64,000 nucleotides of DNA from Caenorhabditis remanei (Eukaryota; Nematoda; Chromadorea; Rhabditida; Rhabditidae): positions 4,898,001 through 4,962,000 of the forward strand of contig NC_071329.1 in NCBI RefSeq assembly GCF_010183535.1. The letters are read 5' to 3'. Shown here in pieces: positions 20,527-30,865 of the stretch (positions within the stretch are counted from its first letter, which is position 1; each line of letters begins with the position of its first letter). Under the pieces are notes generated by a model. That model made no database searches. It had not been told where the DNA came from and was given only the letters and a program-made list of their open reading frames with translations. Both the position numbers and the translations under genes were made by a program.

Positions 20527-21560
20527 TCTTATCCTATAGCACATGTGCCTGTATAAAATTTAGTTTCAATTGTGTATTTTCACCAAAAATGATTGAATTT
20601 AAATAAAATGTTTGTCAATTTCACTCGTATTATTCCAAACATGTGCCCAAGAAAATTATTTCATCACATCTCTTTCCTCTCTATGTGTACATGGCCGAGG
20701 CGAGTGGCCGAGTCTACAGCGGAGCGCATTTGCTTTCGAGTCCCCCAGCCACCACCAGAATTCAAAAGCGCCCTTCCCCTCCTCCCCTTCCCCTTTATGT
20801 GTGTGTGTGTGTGTGTGTACATGACCGAGGCGAGTGGCCTAGTCTACTGTGGAGCGCATTTGCATTTCGAGTCCCCCAGCCACCACAAGAATTCAAATGT
20901 ACCTAAATGGAAAGGGACAAGGATTTTCACATTCAGCAGTTTATTTGGGTGACAAAATCGTAAAGGGAAAGATTATTTTGAGAAAAAATCGAAAGAGGTG
21001 GAATATTTTGAGAAAAAATCGAAAGAGGTGGAATATTTTGAGAAAAAATCGAAAGAGGTGGATTATTTTGGGAAAAAAATCGTAAAGGGAAAGAATATTA
21101 TGAGAAAAATAAAAAGAGGGGGCTATTTAGATGGAAAACTCACTATCGGAGTTGTGGTGAGCTGTTGTGGACGGAGTTGTGAGGAGTGTGATGGATGAGT
21201 GGGGGGAGAATGCGTATGCCTGAAAAAAATAGAATTTATGAGTAAATTTGGAGTAAAAAACTCACTATCGGAGTTGTGGACGGAGTTGTGAGGAGTGTGA
21301 TGGATGAGTGAGGGAGAAAGTGGCGCTGAATGTGTATGCCTGAAAAAAAAGGATTTTATGAGTAAATTTAGGTAAAAACTCACTGTTGATAATGTGTTGA
21401 GTGGTCGAGTGGAGGCGTGCGGGAGAAAGAGAATCAAAAATCAAAGTTGTAAAATATCGGGGCTCTGATGTTTGCGTGTGGACGTTCTGAAAAAAACTCT
21501 ATATTCATATCATGGAAACCTGTTATTATATGAAATTACCGTTTCTCCATTGAACTCTCT
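20527..21560 (-). pseudogene. Relic gene 3' region, locus 1 (tandem Ser/Pro-rich exons)
   Basis: The segment is homologous to 26751-27330. On the minus strand, repeated short exon-like blocks are bounded by TTTTTTCAG acceptors and GTGAGTTTTTT donors (about 21135-21225, 21255-21340, 21375-21470). They are rich in His/Ser/Thr/Pro codons (ACTCATCCATCACACTCCTC type). They lie downstream of the exonuclease-like exon at 21560-21720. No intact product can be built. A 30-bp tandem repeat (20965-21075, TTTTGAGAAAAAATCGAAAG units) and a (GT)n run (20797-20818) also occur. Confidence 0.5.
20965..21075. repeat. 30-bp tandem repeat, about four units
   Basis: Units of GAGAAAAAATCGAAAGAGGT plus GGAATATTTT follow one another; the outer units have drifted. 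Confidence 0.85.
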
Positions 21561-21720
21561 CTCCTACATTCAAATAATGGAGCGAGACGGTATCCATGGC
21601 CGCATACCACATTTGGTCTTTCCGTAAATTCAGCACTCTCCAGTTGGACATTGTCTTTGTTTTCAGAACCTCCATGCCAGTCACTAGACGTGATCTCTAA
21701 GCGCTCTGGATCTGTAACAA
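21560..21720 (-). pseudogene. 3'-5' exonuclease (DEDDy) exon relic, locus 1
   Basis: Minus-strand translation contains MSNWRVLNLRKDQMWYAAMD followed by LHYLNVG. This matches the SNW...L...Q..YAA.D block (Exo III region) of WRN/RNase D-type 3'-5' exonucleases. An in-frame stop lies upstream of this block. Related blocks lie at 27343-27845, 33403-33587 and 54430-54600. Confidence 0.65.
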
Positions 21721-21895
21721 TATCTTAAAAATCAAAAGCCGTTTTTTAATTTTTTTTAAAGGTTCTACTTTTTTTTAGTTTAAGTCAAAAAGTTCAAGTC
21801 AAACATTTTAATGTGACTTTTAGGGTGGAGCATTTAGAAAGAACATGGCAAAAAGTTGTACGAAAGTCATTGGACGTTATAATTTTTACCAGATA

Positions 21896-22345
21896 CAGTA
21901 GCTTGCAGTAAGACATACAATTTAGCCTTTTTCAGTTAAAAATGACCAACTTTCAGAGGTTGTTACGGTATCACTGATTGGCCCACACAATAAATTATGT
22001 ATAAATCATATAGATTAAAAGCAGGGCTCTATTTTTGTAGTTGACAACTTTTTTCTACGGACACTCTTTAGAGAGTTATAGTCATTTTAAGGGGACATCT
22101 CAAAAACTCTATTTTGCACTGAAATTGGTCGATTTGAGGGAGAACTTATTTTGTCGGTAGGTAACTCTCTAGGGAATGTCCGTACAAAAAAGTTGTCCAC
22201 TACAAAAATGAAGATCTACTTTCGTTCTGTATGGTTTATACATGAATTACTTTGTGGGACAATCAGGTGATACCGTAACACCCTTTCAAAGTTGGTCAGT
22301 TTCAACTGAAAATGGTCAAGTTGAATATCTTGCTGCACGGTATTG
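21896..22345. mobile_element. Mariner-type palindromic MITE
   Basis: TA-flanked CAGTAGCTTGCAGTAAG start and TTGCTGCACGGTATTG end enclose the mirrored GTTGACAACTTTTTTCTACG / CGTACAAAAAAGTTG core. Non-coding. Confidence 0.65.
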
Positions 22346-22670
22346 AAACTAATCTACCACGAAAAATTGCTAAATCTAGTTAAAATTTTTTGATATCACT
22401 ATAACACAGCACCTGCCTGGCATACGATAACTTACCTCAAAACTCCTCCATGGTCCAAGAAGACATTAAAATAATAGAAAAAAGACGAGAATTCTAGAAA
22501 AATCAATGTTGAACGCCTATTCCGTTAAGGCATTTAGAGAGACAATGATCTGGTTGAGATGAGAATGTAACAGGGGGACTAATAGGCTCCGCCCACTTTC
22601 CCGGTCTCTCTTAGGACACGCCCTCTTTCTCGCTTCCCACGCAAACAATGAATCGGATAGTGAGTGACAC
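22346..22670. repeat. Dispersed repeat with AACGCCTATTCCGTTAAGG core
   Basis: A module beginning near CTTACCTCAAAACTCCTCCATGG and running through CCTATTCCGTTAAGGCATTTAG and GGGGGACTAATAGGCTCCGCCC also appears at about 27940-28140, 46460-46640 and 54655-54840. On the minus strand it carries a GAGTTTTGAG|GTAAGTTATC splice-donor-like junction. This suggests it derives from the 5' part of the exonuclease-like gene family. Confidence 0.6.
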
Positions 22671-24120
22671 ATCTCTTTGTGTCGGCATATGTGAGAATTC
22701 TCATTTTTCTCAGGCAATCATAATCGGATCAAAACGGTAATGTGAGAATTCTCACTTTTGTTCTCTCTCAGATGGAGCGGAGGGGAGGGGGAGGAACAAA
22801 AGAAATGTGAAGGTATAATAATGCCGACGTGGAGTATTACATGTTTATTTTGTGGAGTCAATATAGAACTGCTGATAACAATAAGTCGCCCCTTTTTATA
22901 TGCTATAGGGCGTGGTTACTTATGATATTACAAAGGTAATTGCGTTTCTCAGGAGGGAGACTCGACGACGTACACAACAAATTTTTGGTAAAAAATTGGA
23001 GAAAAATAAGCATACCGGATAATTGGTTCCAAAATTCAACTCGTTTCGAATTTTTTGGAGTTTTTTGCGAAAAAGTCAAATTTTTGACTAAAATGGCTTC
23101 AGTGGTATTTCAATATTAGTTTATTATTCAACTAGAAAATATCACAATAGAACTCTGAATCAGAGCTCGAAAGCATAAATATAATGTAACAAACCGGGTA
23201 TTTATACTTACAGTACCGTCCAAAAGGTTGTAAACTTTGGCCAACTTTGAGAGTGTGTCATGGCAATACTGATGGTCCCATCAAGTTGATTTTTAATGAC
23301 TTATACAGAACGAAGGTAGAGCTTCATTTTTGTAGTTGACAATTTTTTTGTACGGACGCTCCGTAGAGAGTTATGGTCATTTTGACACGACAGCTCAAAA
23401 ATCGAACTATTTTGCACTGAATTTGGTCGATTTGAGAGAGAAATTATTTTGTCGATATATAAATTGCTCAACTGTGCGGTTACCTCATCTCTGGACATCC
23501 GGATTGACGGACACAAAGATATATTAATGTCTGTGTGTCCGGATGTCCGGATCTGTTTACTGATCTGTAACTTCTCAGAGAGGTCTTGTACAAAAAAGTT
23601 GTCAACTACAAAAATGAAGCTCTACCTTCGTTCTGTACAAATCAATAAAAATTTTCTCGGTGTGACATTCAGAATTACCATGACACACTCCTTTTGGACG
23701 GTACTGTAAGTATAAATACCCGGTTTGTTACATTGTATTTATGTTTTCGAGCTCTGATTCAGAGTTCTATTGTGATATTTTCTAGTTGAATAATAAACTA
23801 ATATTAAAATACCACTGAAGCCATTTTAGTCAAAAATTTGACTTATTCGCAAAAAAACTTTTAAAAATTCGAAAAGAGTTGAATTTTGGCGCCAATTATC
23901 CGGTATGCTTATTTTCCCCCATTTTTTAGCTGAAATTTGTTGTGTACGTCATCGAGTCTCCCTCCTGAGAAACGCAATTGCCCTCTCATTTTTTTTGTTC
24001 CCCTCCCTCCCCTCCGACCCATGGATAGCAAAAGTGAGAATTATCACATACCGATTTGATCCGATTATGATTGCCTGAGAAAAATGAGAATTCTCACCTA
24101 TGCCGACACAAAAGATATAA
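22670..24120. repeat. Composite palindrome with a MITE at its centre
   Basis: The left arm (about 22680-23208) and right arm (about 23708-24115) are imperfect reverse complements: TGAGAATTCTCATTTTTCTC, the TAACAAACCGGGTATTTATA block and the CTCTGAATCAGAGCTCGAAA block occur in both. The mariner-type MITE 23211-23706 sits in the middle. A lone left arm recurs at 28180-28708, again next to a MITE. Confidence 0.7.
23211..23706. mobile_element. Mariner-type palindromic MITE
   Basis: CAGTACCGTCCAAAAGG start and CCTTTTGGACGGTACTG end, flanked by TA on both sides. The centre includes an insertion-like GGATGTCCGG-containing stretch shared with 28985-29065. Confidence 0.8.
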
Positions 24121-24644
24121 CAAGGAAAGAAGGAGAGGATCAAGGCCGGAGAAGGACAGGAAAATGAAATACGACTATTTCATACACGATTTCGAAAGGT
24201 TGTAACTTAAAAACTGGGAAAAAGCTAGTTTCCGACAAATTTCATCAAAAAACTGGGGGAAAAGTAAGCATTCTTGTCCAGGGGCCGAAATAAATGGCGC
24301 CAAAATTCTTAATTCAAAATTTTCGAATTTTTCAAAACATTTTGCGAAAAAAAATAATTTTCGACTATGAATTAGAATTATAAGGAATTCTAAAAAAAAA
24401 ATTAAATGTCTAGAAAATGTTGAGAAAAATTGGCTCTTTTTTGAAACCAGGAAAAAACCTTATTTCCGACAAATTTTAGCTGAAAAAATTGGTCAAAAAT
24501 CAATTTTTAAGAGAAAAAGTCAAGTTTTCGAATATGATTCAGATTTAGAGGAAATTCTGAAAAAACATTAAAAATGTTCAGGTTTTCGAGGAAAAATTGA
24601 AAAAAAAAAGTAAAAAATTTGGTTCTTTTTTTTTTGAATCTCGC
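24121..24644. other. AT-rich gene-free repeats
   Basis: Repetitive A-rich sequence with GAAAAATTGG / TTTTCGACTATGA motifs shared with 46800-47400. No gene. Confidence 0.5.
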
Positions 24645-25008
24645 TAACTAGGGAAGGTCGTGAACTCGGTCTGGCGTTATGGGTCGTGACCTATATCATT
24701 GGAAAGCTGAAATCATGCTGATTCCAAATATATATTCAGTTTTTGCCCTCGAGGCATGGAAATTAAGAACAACAAGGTCAAAAAATGAAAAATTATTGTT
24801 TTTTTAACGCGCAAAAGTTGCAAAAAAAATTTTCGCGTGTCAAAAAGGCAATAATTAGTCATTTTTACAAACTTTGACCTTGTTTTTCTTGAACGCCAGG
24901 CCTCGAAGGCAGCAACTGAATATATTTGAAATCAGCATTTTCTCAGCTTTCCAATGGTATAGGTCACAACTCATAACTCCAGACCGAGTCCACGACCTTC
25001 CCTAGTAA
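24645..25008. mobile_element. PIF/Harbinger-like palindromic MITE, 358 bp
   Basis: Element 24648-25005 starts CTAGGGAAGGTCGTG and ends with its complement CACGACCTTCCCTAG. It is flanked by the 3-bp duplication TAA (24645-24647 and 25006-25008). Nearly the whole length is an imperfect hairpin. A TAA/TTA duplication suggests the PIF/Harbinger superfamily. Confidence 0.75.
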
Positions 25009-25261
25009 GCCACTAACATAATCCCCCTTATCCCGTCCTACTAAAAAGGTGTCATTAAAAACGGAGAGATAGATTAAATGGCATAACTGACCCCTTCTTA
25101 TGACGATACTTGACCGCAAAGTGTCACCTAGAATAGTCTTGATGGATCACTAAGCCGAGTTAATAAGCAGGTTGTCAATGAGTAGAAGAATGGAATTGAG
25201 ATTGGTATCTGTGAAGAATCGTGGAAGCCGAGAATAGGAGATTGGTGTTGTAGACCACATA

Positions 25262-25711
25262 CAGTACAGGACAAAAAGGTATCAACTTTGGCTGTTTTCA
25301 GTGGAAAATTACCAATTTTGAGAGTGTGTCATGGTAATACTGATTGTCGCATCAAGTAGATTTTTATGAATTATACATATCAAGGGTAGAACTTTATTTT
25401 TGTAGTTGACAACTTTTTTGTACGGACACTCCCTAGCAAGTTACATATCGTCAAAGTAATTTCTGCCTCAAATCGTTTCATTTCAGTGCAAATTAGTGCG
25501 ATTTTTGAGCTGTCCCCTGAAAATGACCATAACTCTCTAGGGAATGTCCGTACAAAAAAGTTGTCAACTACAAAAATGGAGCTCTACGTTCATTCTATAT
25601 GATTCATTAAACATTTTCATGGTGTGACATTCAGAATTACTACGGCACACTGTCAAAGTTGGTCATTTTCCACTAAAAACAGCCTAAGTTTATACGTTTT
25701 TGTCCGGTACT
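25262..25711. mobile_element. Mariner-type palindromic MITE
   Basis: CAGTACAGGACAAAAAGGTA start and TTTTGTCCGGTACTG end, with TA at both borders (25260-25261 and 25712-25713). Same mirrored core as its relatives. Confidence 0.82.
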
Positions 25712-26044
25712 GTATTTAGTTGAAAATATTCTAGACGCAGAACGAAATTTCATTTTTCACTAGAAAAGGCGATTTTTAGTTTTTTATTCTTCCGTTTGCA
25801 CTTAATCCTCCAATCCTCCAAATAACGTTTTTTTCACAAATTGCCTGAAAATCAAAAAAAAATTCAATAAATTCCAAACTTTCCCACCAAAATATTGAAT
25901 CTGTCTTTGTGTCTGTCTGTTTCCACCTAATCCTGAGAACTTTTTGTTATTTTATTCCATTGACCAGCTGTTGGTTAATTCCATTGTGTTGGAATGACTA
26001 ACTGGGGTAGCTCTCTCCGGTCACCTGCAGTCATAATTAAACTA

Positions 26045-26496
26045 CAGTACTGCCCATAAAGAATGCGACACTTGCAGTTTTTAGTTGAAAATGGTCAACT
26101 TTGTGAGTGTGGGACGGTATCCCTGATAGTCTCACAATACTTTTTGTTTATTGACTATACAGATCGCAAGTAGAGCTCCATTTTTGTAGTTGACAACTTT
26201 TTTGTACGGACACTTCCGAGAGAGTTATGGTCATTTTGAAACAACAGCTCAAAAATCGCACTAATTTTCAATGAAATTGGTCGATTTTAGGGAGAAATTA
26301 CTTTGTCGATATGTAACTAGCTAGAGAGTGTCCGTACAAAAAAGTTGTCAACTACAAAAATGGAGTTCTACCCTTGATCTGTATGTTCCATTAAAAGTTT
26401 TCTTGGTGTGACAATCAGCATTACTATGGCATACTCTCAAAGTTGGTCATTTTCCACTGAAAACAGCCAAAGTTGATACCTTTCTGTCCGTTACTG
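26045..26496. mobile_element. Mariner-type palindromic MITE
   Basis: CAGTACTGCCCATAAAGAAT start and TTTCTGTCCGTTACTG end, with TA borders (26043-26044, 26497-26498). Non-coding. Confidence 0.8.
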
Positions 26497-26750
26497 TACG
26501 TTAAATCTTGAATACAAGTTTTATTGGGAAATGAAAACAATTGTGGTTACATTTGAGGATTTTTTATGTCAATTTGAATAAAAACCCTGACCGAGAATCT
26601 GTTAACACTCGCTGACAGCTGAAACGACTGCTACGATTATAATTAAATATGGGAAGCTGGGAATCATTGGATTGGAGGAGTATAGGACTAAGTGCAAACA
26701 GACAGACACACAGACAGACAGATTTCCTCAACATTCCCTCCATTTCCCCT

Positions 26751-27330
26751 CTTATCCTATAGCTCATGTGCCTATATAAAATACATCTTCAAATATGTCA
26801 GCATGTTTTTTTTGGAATTTAAATAAAATTTTGTCAATTTCACTCGTATTATTCAAACAAGTGCCCAATAAATGATTTCACCACATCTCTTTCCTCTTTC
26901 ATCTCCTTGTGTATATGGCCGAGTCGAGTGGCCGAGTCTACCGCGGAGCGCATTTGCATTCGGGTCCCCCAGCCACCACCAGAATTGAATGTACCTAAAT
27001 GGAAAAAAAACGGGATTTTCAGATTCAGCAGTTTATTTTGAAAAAAATCATAAAGGGATGGAATATTTGAGCAAAAAAATCATAAAAGGAATTGGCTGCT
27101 GAGGAGAGTGGAGACGTGTGGGAGAGTAGAGACGAGCAGTGAGGAACGAGGGTGAGGTGTGTGGGCCTAAAAAAAAAGGATTTTATGAGTAAATTTAGGT
27201 AAAAAAGCTCACTCACGATGATGTAGTGGAGCGTATTGTAGAGGAGACGTGTGGGAGAGTAGAGACGATGAGGAGCGGCGAGGTGTGTGGACCTGAAAAA
27301 AGGAAAAGTTGGAATTGACACAACAAGGAG
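26751..27330 (-). pseudogene. Relic gene 3' region, locus 2
   Basis: Homologous to 20527-21560. Minus-strand exon-like blocks (about 27215-27295 and 27090-27165) are bounded by TTTTTTTAG/TTTTTCAG and GTGAG-type sites and encode Ser/Thr/Pro-rich stretches. They follow the exonuclease-like exons at 27343-27845 and probably belong to the same ancestral gene. Confidence 0.5.
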
Positions 27331-27342
27331 AGAAACTTACCT

Positions 27343-27845
27343 TTAGAACATGTGGAAATTCCACATGTAAAAACGAGGAGGTCTCGTGATCTCGCGAATT
27401 GGGCGCGGCAGATCTGTAACAATATTTTTTTTAAATACGCCTTTTTTTTTACAAAACTTACCGTATGACCAATTCAGTGCTGCCCCAATGTTTAAATAGT
27501 GGAGCACTACACTATCCATTGCGGCGTACTGTAGTTGGTCTTCCCGCAATTCTGCCGACGCCCAATTACTCATTGTCTCACACTTCCTTAGATTGAATTC
27601 GATATCATGAGCGTGGGCGCGTAGTGTGCGCTGCTGTCTAATCTGCCCTCGTTCGTGTATTCCACTTGCATGTCCGCCCATGGTGCAGTGATTACGTCAT
27701 TCTCGTCTCCAAAGGTCACGACTCTTCTCCCAATTGAATTTATTAATCTTTTGACCTCTTCAAACTCGTGTCTGGTTAACTCGTGGACTTTCAGCAACAA
27801 AACTTCGTGATCTCGTGCGTTGTAGAAGCTGAAAGAGTGCGACAT
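27343..27845 (-). pseudogene. 3'-5' exonuclease (DEDDy) gene relic, locus 2
   Basis: Two overlapping minus-strand frames carry the pieces. The first runs from 27845 (MSHSFSFYNARDHEV... with RRVVTFGDENDVI). The second contains MSNWASAELREDQLQYAAMD, LHYLNIG and a GTAAG donor near 27465. The switch of frame around 27600-27680 means that no single product can be read. The YAAMD block matches Exo III of WRN/RNase D-type exonucleases. It is the best preserved of four relics and could be used to define the family. Confidence 0.65.
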
Positions 27846-27939
27846 TTGTAACTATTCTACCACGAATTGCTAAATCTAGTAAAAATTCTTTGATATCACT
27901 ATAACACAGCACCTGTCTGGCATACGATAACTTACCTCA

Positions 27940-28180
27940 AAACTCCTTCGTGGTTCAATAAGATATCAAAATAATAGATAAGAAATACGAGTATTCTAGA
28001 AAAATCAATTAAAACGCCTATTCCGTTAAGGCATTTAGAGAGACAATGATCTGGTTGAGATGAGAATGTATCAGGGGAACTAATAGGCTCCGCCCACTTT
28101 CCCGGTCTCTCTTAGGACACGCCCCCTTTCTCGCTTCCCACGCAAACAATGAATCAGATCGTGAGTGACACATCTCTTTT
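27940..28180. repeat. Dispersed AACGCCTATTCCGTTAAGG module, copy 2
   Basis: Same module as 22430-22670, in the same position relative to the exonuclease relic, so relic and module moved or duplicated together. Confidence 0.65.
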
Positions 28181-28709
28181 TGTCGGTATATGTGAGAATT
28201 CTCATTTTTCTCAGGCAATCATAATCGGATCAAAACGGTATGTGAGAATTCTCACTTTTGTTATCCCTCAGATGGAGCGGAGGGGAGAGGGAGGAACAAA
28301 AGAAATGTGAAGGTATAATAATGCCGACGTGGAGTATTACATGTTTATTTTGTGGAGTCAATATAGAACTGATAACAACAAGTCGCCCCTTTTTATATGC
28401 TATAGGGCGTGGTTACATATGATATTACAAAGGTAATTGCGTTTCTCAGGAGGGAGACTCCTGACGACGTACACAACAAATTTTTGGTAAAAAATTGGAG
28501 AAAAATAAGCATACCGGATAATTGGTTCCAAAATTCAACTCTTTTCAAATTTTTTGGAGTTTTTTGCGAAAAAGTCAAATTTTTGACTAAAATGACTTCA
28601 GTGGTATTTCAATATTAGTTTATGATTCAACTAGAAAATATCACAATGGAACTCTGAATCAGAGCTCGAAAGCATAAATATAATGTAACAAACCGGGTAT
28701 TTATATTTA

Positions 28710-29269
28710 CAGTACCGTCCAAAAGGTTGTAAACTTTCGCCGTTTTCAGTTGAAATCGGCCAACTTTGACAGCGTGTCATGATAATTCTGATTGTCCCAT
28801 CAAGTTGATTTTTAATGACTTATACAGAACAAAGGTAGAGCTTCATTTTTGTAGTTGACAACTTTTTTGTACGGGCACTCCCTAGAGAGTTATGGTTATT
28901 TTGAGACGCCAGCTCAAAAATTACACTATTTTGCACTGAATTTGGTCGATTTGAGAGAGAAATGACTTTGTCGATATGTAAATTGCTCAACTGTGCGGTT
29001 ACCTCATTTTTAGATATCCGGATTGACGGACACAAAGATATATTAATGTCTGTGTGTCCGGATGTCCGGATCTGTTTACTGATCTGTAACTTCTCAGAGA
29101 GGTCTTGTACAAAAAAGTTGTCAACGACAAAAATAAAGCTCTACCTTTGTTCTGTATGACTTGTACAAAATTCACTTTATGGGACAATCAGTAATACCAT
29201 GACACACTCTCAAAGTTGGTAATTTTCAATTGAAAACGGCCAAAGATTACAGCCTTTTGGATGGTACTC
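28710..29269. mobile_element. Mariner-type palindromic MITE with internal insertion
   Basis: TA/CAGTACCGTCCAAAAGG start and CCTTTTGGATGGTACT end. The centre carries the GGATGTCCGGATCTG stretch shared with 23211-23706. Confidence 0.75.
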
Positions 29270-30865
29270 TTCGGCTCCGGCCTTATCTGATCCTCTTCTT
29301 CTTCTTTTTTATATTCCTGCGGAGGCGTTGGTTAGACGTTGTGATATCCAGATTCTCTGTGCCGCATCTGGTTGACCTTTCCGCCGCGGCTCCCACAATT
29401 GATGTCTATCCTCTGCTCCTCTCGGGGTCACCTTCTCTCCGTCGTACTTCTCCTCTAGATGTTTGTGTGCCAGCTGTTCTTCCAAGTGCTCATACTCCTC
29501 AACCACTATCATCTAGCGGCATCTTGATCTTGATTGATGGGTCGGCTTGTCGTCCACAACATTGACTATGACTCAGAATTGGAAGATTGTTTTGGTCACT
29601 GTTAAGAAAATCGAGAGTGGGGAATTCGTGTTGGAGACCACTTTTTAGTTGAAAACATGCCAGACGCAGAACAAAATTTCACTAGAAAAGGCGATTTTTA
29701 GCTTATTATTCTTTTGTTTGCACTTAATCTTCCCATCCTCCAATTAACTTTTTTCACAAATTGCTGAAAATCAATAAATTCCAAACTTCACTGGAAAAGG
29801 CGATTCTTACTATTAGTTTATTGATCTGTAACTTCTCACAAAGGAAGTCTTTGGAGGGTCAAAAATACCTATTATCAAACTTATAGGTCGTTTGAAAGTG
29901 ACGTTTCCAATGACTTCCCTTGTCAGAGAGATCTCTTACAAAAAAGTTGTCAACTACAAAAATGAAGCTCTAGGTTTGATCTACGACTAATACAAAAACT
30001 GACATTATCTATCTGTCTGTGTGTCTGTTTTTTTCATTTAATCTTCCCATTCTCCACTACAACGATCATTCACAGTCTACAATATTTAATTATTCAACTT
30101 CCAATACACATTTATATCTCACAAATAGCTTGAAAATCAAAAAAATCCAATAAACGCAGTTTTCCCGCCAAAATATTAGCACTCGTTTTTGATGTATTAT
30201 GGGAAAAGAAGTGATGTCGAGATGATTTCATTTTCCATTGATAACATTGAATATCTGTCTGTCTGTTTGCACTTACAATTAGTTCTCCCTGTGAACATTT
30301 CCTGTTATATTACGAAAGCAATCGTTTCAGATGTGTTGAGTGATCTCATTGCTGTGTCATTTCAGCTGTGTCGAGTGTCCGTGGCGCGAACCCAAGATGG
30401 CGCAAACAGACGATTGCAAACGTCCTTTCTTGTCTAATTCCGACACGAAACACAGCTGGCTGTGGTTTTCAATTTTTTTATTAAAAGAAGATAGAATAGA
30501 TGCTCTCCTCTGGGTATCAGCCAGATGGTGAATCATGAAAAAACAGTAAGTTGGAAAACGAGACGAAAGTGGGAGAGTGTACACTATACAATAGAGTACA
30601 GACACCAGCATCGAGAATTCCAGAATTATTTTTGTCATTACGATCTATTAATAAACACCTGTTCAGTTAACAAAAGTTATTGATAAGTGCTCCATATCTT
30701 TGAGGGTCCACTCATGACAATAAGAATCTTAAAAGTATTCATTTTACAGTTACACTATACACTTCCAGATAAATGTCTATCGTAACATGGTTCAAATAAA
30801 TCCCTGGCAAAAAATGAAAAAAATTCCGGAATTCCCTCAGAGTGGTCTCGTACAAGAAAGTTGTT
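29270..30865. other. Repeat-derived DNA, possible exon relic at 29309-29570
   Basis: The minus strand at 29309-29570 encodes a charged stretch (VVEEYEHLEEQLAHKHLEEK) interrupted by a stop. Its composition looks like an old exon, but I do not recognise it. The rest is made of CTGTCTGTCTG-rich and GTTGTCAACTACAAAAATGAAGC repeats shared with 47700-49200 and 56380-56600, including a block (30350-30480) repeated at 48640-48780. Confidence 0.4.
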
